Shown: positions 29,827 through 31,352 of the stretch, piece by piece
Layout of the letters: every line of letters starts with the position of its first letter
Position numbering within the stretch: the stretch's first letter is position 1
Program-made: the position numbers and the translations under genes
Source: a virus
Reading direction: 5' to 3' (one strand)
IMG/VR virus record: IMGVR_UViG_3300032093_000557
Span: 1 to 31,352 of that record
DNA length: 31,352 nucleotides
The notes under the pieces: generated by a model
What the model was told of the DNA's origin: nothing
The model's input: only the letters and a program-made list of their open reading frames with translations
Database searches by the model: none

Positions 29827-30009
29827 ATGGAAAACGAACAAATAATCACAGAATATAACGAAAACACAGATGTTCCCTTCATTGAAGATGAAGAAAAAAC
29901 AAATTCAGAATTTTCAACAGAAGAAGAAAAGAAATTCAAAGGTTCAAATGTAAAAGTGTTCATAACAGAACCAAAATCAAATATTAATATCAATAATGAT
30001 TATATCTAA
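29827..30009 (+). CDS. Small acidic protein, unknown
   Basis: A 60-residue acidic protein (EYNENTDVPFIEDEEKTNSEF, Glu-rich middle, then KVFITEPKSNININNDYI). It is predicted to be mostly disordered. Its stop lies inside the next small frame, at 29996. An exact late-like TATAAATA lies 9 bases before its ATG. Nothing about its function can be read. Confidence 0.45.
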   Translation: MENEQIITEYNENTDVPFIEDEEKTNSEFSTEEEKKFKGSNVKVFITEPKSNININNDYI

Positions 30010-30154
30010 TAACTACATAATAACATACCGGAAAAAGAATAAAACAATATCAAAACAAATAAAAAGAATTGATATTAAAGAAATAAAACAAAAAAATATA
30101 ATCAATATATGCAAATCACAAGGGTATTATTATTTTCATTCTTCGCAATACTAA
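29996..30154 (+). CDS. Possible small basic protein (52 residues)
   Basis: ATG 29996 opens a 52-residue frame overlapping the previous gene by 14 bases. It reads YIITYRKKNKTISKQIKR, then IDIKEIKQKNIINICKSQGYYYFHSSQY. The layout, YRKK...IKEI...CKSQGYYYF, resembles short phage proteins with a strand, a helix and a GxYYF end. Without it the stretch 30010-30108 would be empty. It overlaps the start of the membrane protein at 30109 by 46 bases, which lowers the odds. Confidence 0.42.
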   Translation: MIISNNYIITYRKKNKTISKQIKRIDIKEIKQKNIINICKSQGYYYFHSSQY

Positions 30155-30339
30155 TAGTAGGATTAATAGTATTATTTCCATTCTCACTAATATGGGCAGT
30201 CAATAACCTGTTTTCATTATCAATTCAATACAATCTAATAAATTGGCTATCATCACTAATAATAATAATTCTATTTGGAAATACATCTAAAACAATCAAA
30301 ATAAAAAAAGAAAAAAAATCATGCTGTAAAGAAGAATAA
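30109..30339 (+). CDS. Small inner-membrane protein with Lys/Cys tail
   Basis: A 76-residue protein with two clear membrane helices: VLLFSFFAILIVGLIVLFPFSLIW (near 6-29; split as VLLFSFFAILIV and GLIVLFPFSLIW) and INWLSSLIIIILFG (near 44-57). The tail is basic (TIKIKKEKKSCCKEE) and carries a CC pair. Two helices with a short basic tail is a layout shared by holins and small envelope proteins; there is no evidence here for lysis genes. It overlaps the possible small frame at 29996. Confidence 0.55.
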   Translation: MQITRVLLFSFFAILIVGLIVLFPFSLIWAVNNLFSLSIQYNLINWLSSLIIIILFGNTSKTIKIKKEKKSCCKEE

Positions 30340-30352
30340 TACCTTTTTCTTT

Positions 30353-30381
30353 TTGACATTACAAAAAAAAATATGTAATCT
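30353..30381 (+). promoter_or_regulatory. Sigma70-type promoter with dyad (for 30389 gene)
   Basis: TTGACA at 30353-30358, 17-base spacer, TAATCT at 30376-30381, ATG at 30389, 7 bases later. The dyad ATTAC-N12-GTAAT is perfect. A TTG inside the -35 box can be read as a start codon of the same frame, but it is then upstream of the transcript. Confidence 0.78.
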
Positions 30382-30388
30382 GTGTTCC

Positions 30389-30682
30389 ATGAAAATAAAA
30401 ACCATGAACACAGACGAATGGACTGAATGTTTCAGCCCATTAAAAAACCACATAGAAACAAATTCCTCCTATGAAGGAACCATGTTTGAAACCTATGGTG
30501 AAGAACTAAACTTCGTAAGAACAAAGGCAAAACATAATCCATTTTGTGTCTGGACTCTCATGGATAGTGATGAGGATGATGACACAATTATTGTGGAAGG
30601 ATTCCATTTTGTCAATAGACTTGGATATTTCATCACAGAGATTCCATTTGACAAAGAAACAAATTATGTGGTAAAAGATTAA
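30389..30682 (+). CDS. Conserved small phage protein, unknown
   Basis: A 97-residue protein starting at ATG 30389; a second ATG at 30404 is also possible (22 bases after the -10). Text: DEWTECFSPLKNH, YGEELNFVR, HNPFCVWTLMDSDEDDD, VEGFHFVNRLGYFITE. The pattern NPxxVWTLxD...GxHxVNRxGYxxTE is one I have seen in small uncharacterised T4-like phage proteins. It begins a new transcript, separate from the block before it. Confidence 0.6.
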   Translation: MKIKTMNTDEWTECFSPLKNHIETNSSYEGTMFETYGEELNFVRTKAKHNPFCVWTLMDSDEDDDTIIVEGFHFVNRLGYFITEIPFDKETNYVVKD

Positions 30683-30689
30683 TTCCTAT

Positions 30690-31163
30690 ATGAATATCTT
30701 CGTATTAGACAAAGACCCAATAAAAGCGGCTCAGTATCATAACGATAAGCACACAATTAAAATGATCCTTGAACATACTCAAATGCTCTCAACAGCAATA
30801 AGAGTTTGTTCAAATGACAAGGTAGACGGAATATATAAAATCGCCCATATCAACCATCCTTGCTCCAAATGGACAAGACAAACAAGATCAAACTTTCTTT
30901 GGTTGTGCGAAATGACAGAAGAACTATTCAAAGAATATACAAGAAGATATAACAAAAACCACAAATCCTACGATACATTCATCACCTGTAAGAATAATGC
31001 CTTCTATATTCCAGACGGAAATCTAACACCCCATTCGCAAGCGATGCCAGAAGAATACAAAAATCCAGATCCTGTCATTGCTTACAGAAAATACTACATA
31101 AATGACAAAAAAGAATTTTCCACATGGAAATTAGGAAATATACCAGATTGGTGGAATGTATAA
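30690..31163 (+). CDS. Conserved phage protein of unknown function (DKH...NHPCSxW type)
   Basis: A 157-residue protein in a family I recognise from aquatic phages but for which no function is settled. Conserved blocks: MNIFVLDKDPIKAAQYHNDKH near residues 1-21 (split as MNIFVLDKDP and AAQYHNDKH), MILEHTQMLSTAIRV, HINHPCSKWTRQTRSNFLWL near 52-71, EYTRRYNKNH, and a Pro-rich end with AMPEEYK and YRKYY. Several invariant-looking His and an Asp could form an active site, so an enzyme is likely, but I will not name the reaction. It lies 7 bases downstream of the preceding gene. Confidence 0.65.
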   Translation: MNIFVLDKDPIKAAQYHNDKHTIKMILEHTQMLSTAIRVCSNDKVDGIYKIAHINHPCSKWTRQTRSNFLWLCEMTEELFKEYTRRYNKNHKSYDTFITCKNNAFYIPDGNLTPHSQAMPEEYKNPDPVIAYRKYYINDKKEFSTWKLGNIPDWWNV

Positions 31164-31166
31164 AAA

Positions 31167-31295
31167 ATGACAGCAAAACAACAAGAAACAATTCTAAGGA
31201 CATTTCTTTTTATTAAAAACCTAAAGGACATAAAGGATAAAGAAAAAATCCTAAACGAATTAAAAGAAACATACCCATTCCTAAATAAGATTTAA
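31167..31295 (+). CDS. Small helical protein (42 residues)
   Basis: ATG 31167 lies 3 bases after the preceding stop and opens a 42-residue frame: MTAKQQETILRTFLFIKNLKD, then KEKILNELKETYPFLNKI. It is an amphipathic helix pair. Spacing and composition fit a real operon member, but I recognise no family. Confidence 0.5.
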   Translation: MTAKQQETILRTFLFIKNLKDIKDKEKILNELKETYPFLNKI

Positions 31296-31304
31296 TTCCC
31301 ATAT

Positions 31305-31352
31305 ATGCCATCATACTCAAAACATATACAACAATACTACACACCAGCCAAT
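31305..31352 (+). CDS. Start of a further gene, cut by the window edge
   Basis: ATG 31305 opens MPSYSKHIQQYYTPAN, still open at the end. It follows the previous stop by 9 bases, with the leader CCCATAT. The fragment is too short to identify. Confidence 0.4.
   Translation, partial: MPSYSKHIQQYYTPAN

Noticed and set aside
27712-30339. Small two-helix proteins as holins
   Set aside because: Two membrane helices alone are not enough, and no endolysin gene or lysis cassette was seen nearby.
30353-30388. Upstream TTG start for the gene at 30389
   Set aside because: The TTG is the start of the -35 box of a good promoter, so it would lie upstream of the transcript. ATG 30389 fits better.
1-31352. 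tRNA genes, CRISPR arrays, insertion sequences, integrase or attachment sites
   Set aside because: Intergenic gaps are short and I saw no cloverleaf, no regularly spaced repeats, and no transposase or integrase. This is by eye only; a tRNA scan would decide.

Overview
The window is a piece of an AT-rich genome of a tailed phage with T4-type (contractile-tail) head genes. Recognisable T4-like products are the major capsid protein gp23, scaffold gp22, a gp68-like prohead core protein, prohead protease gp21, head-completion nuclease gp4, neck protein gp13 and portal gp20. A lipoprotein with a clear lipobox suggests a Gram-negative host. The fibre N-termini and several small conserved proteins resemble those of aquatic T4-like phages (cyanophage/pelagiphage style), but the host cannot be fixed from the sequence. 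No tRNA, CRISPR array or insertion sequence was seen.

Layout. From 1 to 19435 everything is on the minus strand and is virion structure. In transcription order it runs: a small protein, a fibre-like protein, a 1587-residue protein with a von Willebrand A domain, the portal, a small acidic protein, three fibre or beta-helix proteins (interrupted by one strong intrinsic terminator and a 46-residue gene), gp13, gp4, gp21, gp68-like, gp22 and gp23 (cut by the window edge). At 19436-19472 transcription diverges. From 19473 to 23013, on the plus strand, lie three larger proteins, two of them clear low-complexity candidates for internal head proteins, and a short lipoprotein. From 23054 to 25594 come a secreted or membrane-anchored metzincin protease, a DUF932-like protein, a dCMP deaminase, a small protein and a second deaminase-fold protein. 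Two small minus-strand genes follow (25582-26444). The last part, 26564 to the end, is a plus-strand block with an Rnl5-type RNA ligase, a minimal RadA-like ATPase and many small phage proteins.

How it fits together. Two promoter classes can be read by eye. Five sites (20423, 23014, 26525, 27895, 30353) have TTGACA/T, exactly 17 bases, then TARnnT. All five lie only 7-11 bases before the ATG, so their transcripts should be nearly leaderless. Three of them carry a dyad of the form ATTAC-N12-GTAAT (one half-site variant), and a perfect 15-base inverted repeat links the sites at 20437 and 23017. A second class (TATAAATA, TATAAGTA or GATAAGTA) resembles the T4 late promoter and precedes structural genes and proteins with capsid-targeting-like N-termini. 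Three proteins (19473, 20732, and the minus-strand gene starting at 26094) end a 10-residue leader with (I/L)xE. That matches the T4 internal-protein leader cut by gp21, so they are good candidates for packaged, injected proteins. Shine-Dalgarno sequences are almost absent throughout.
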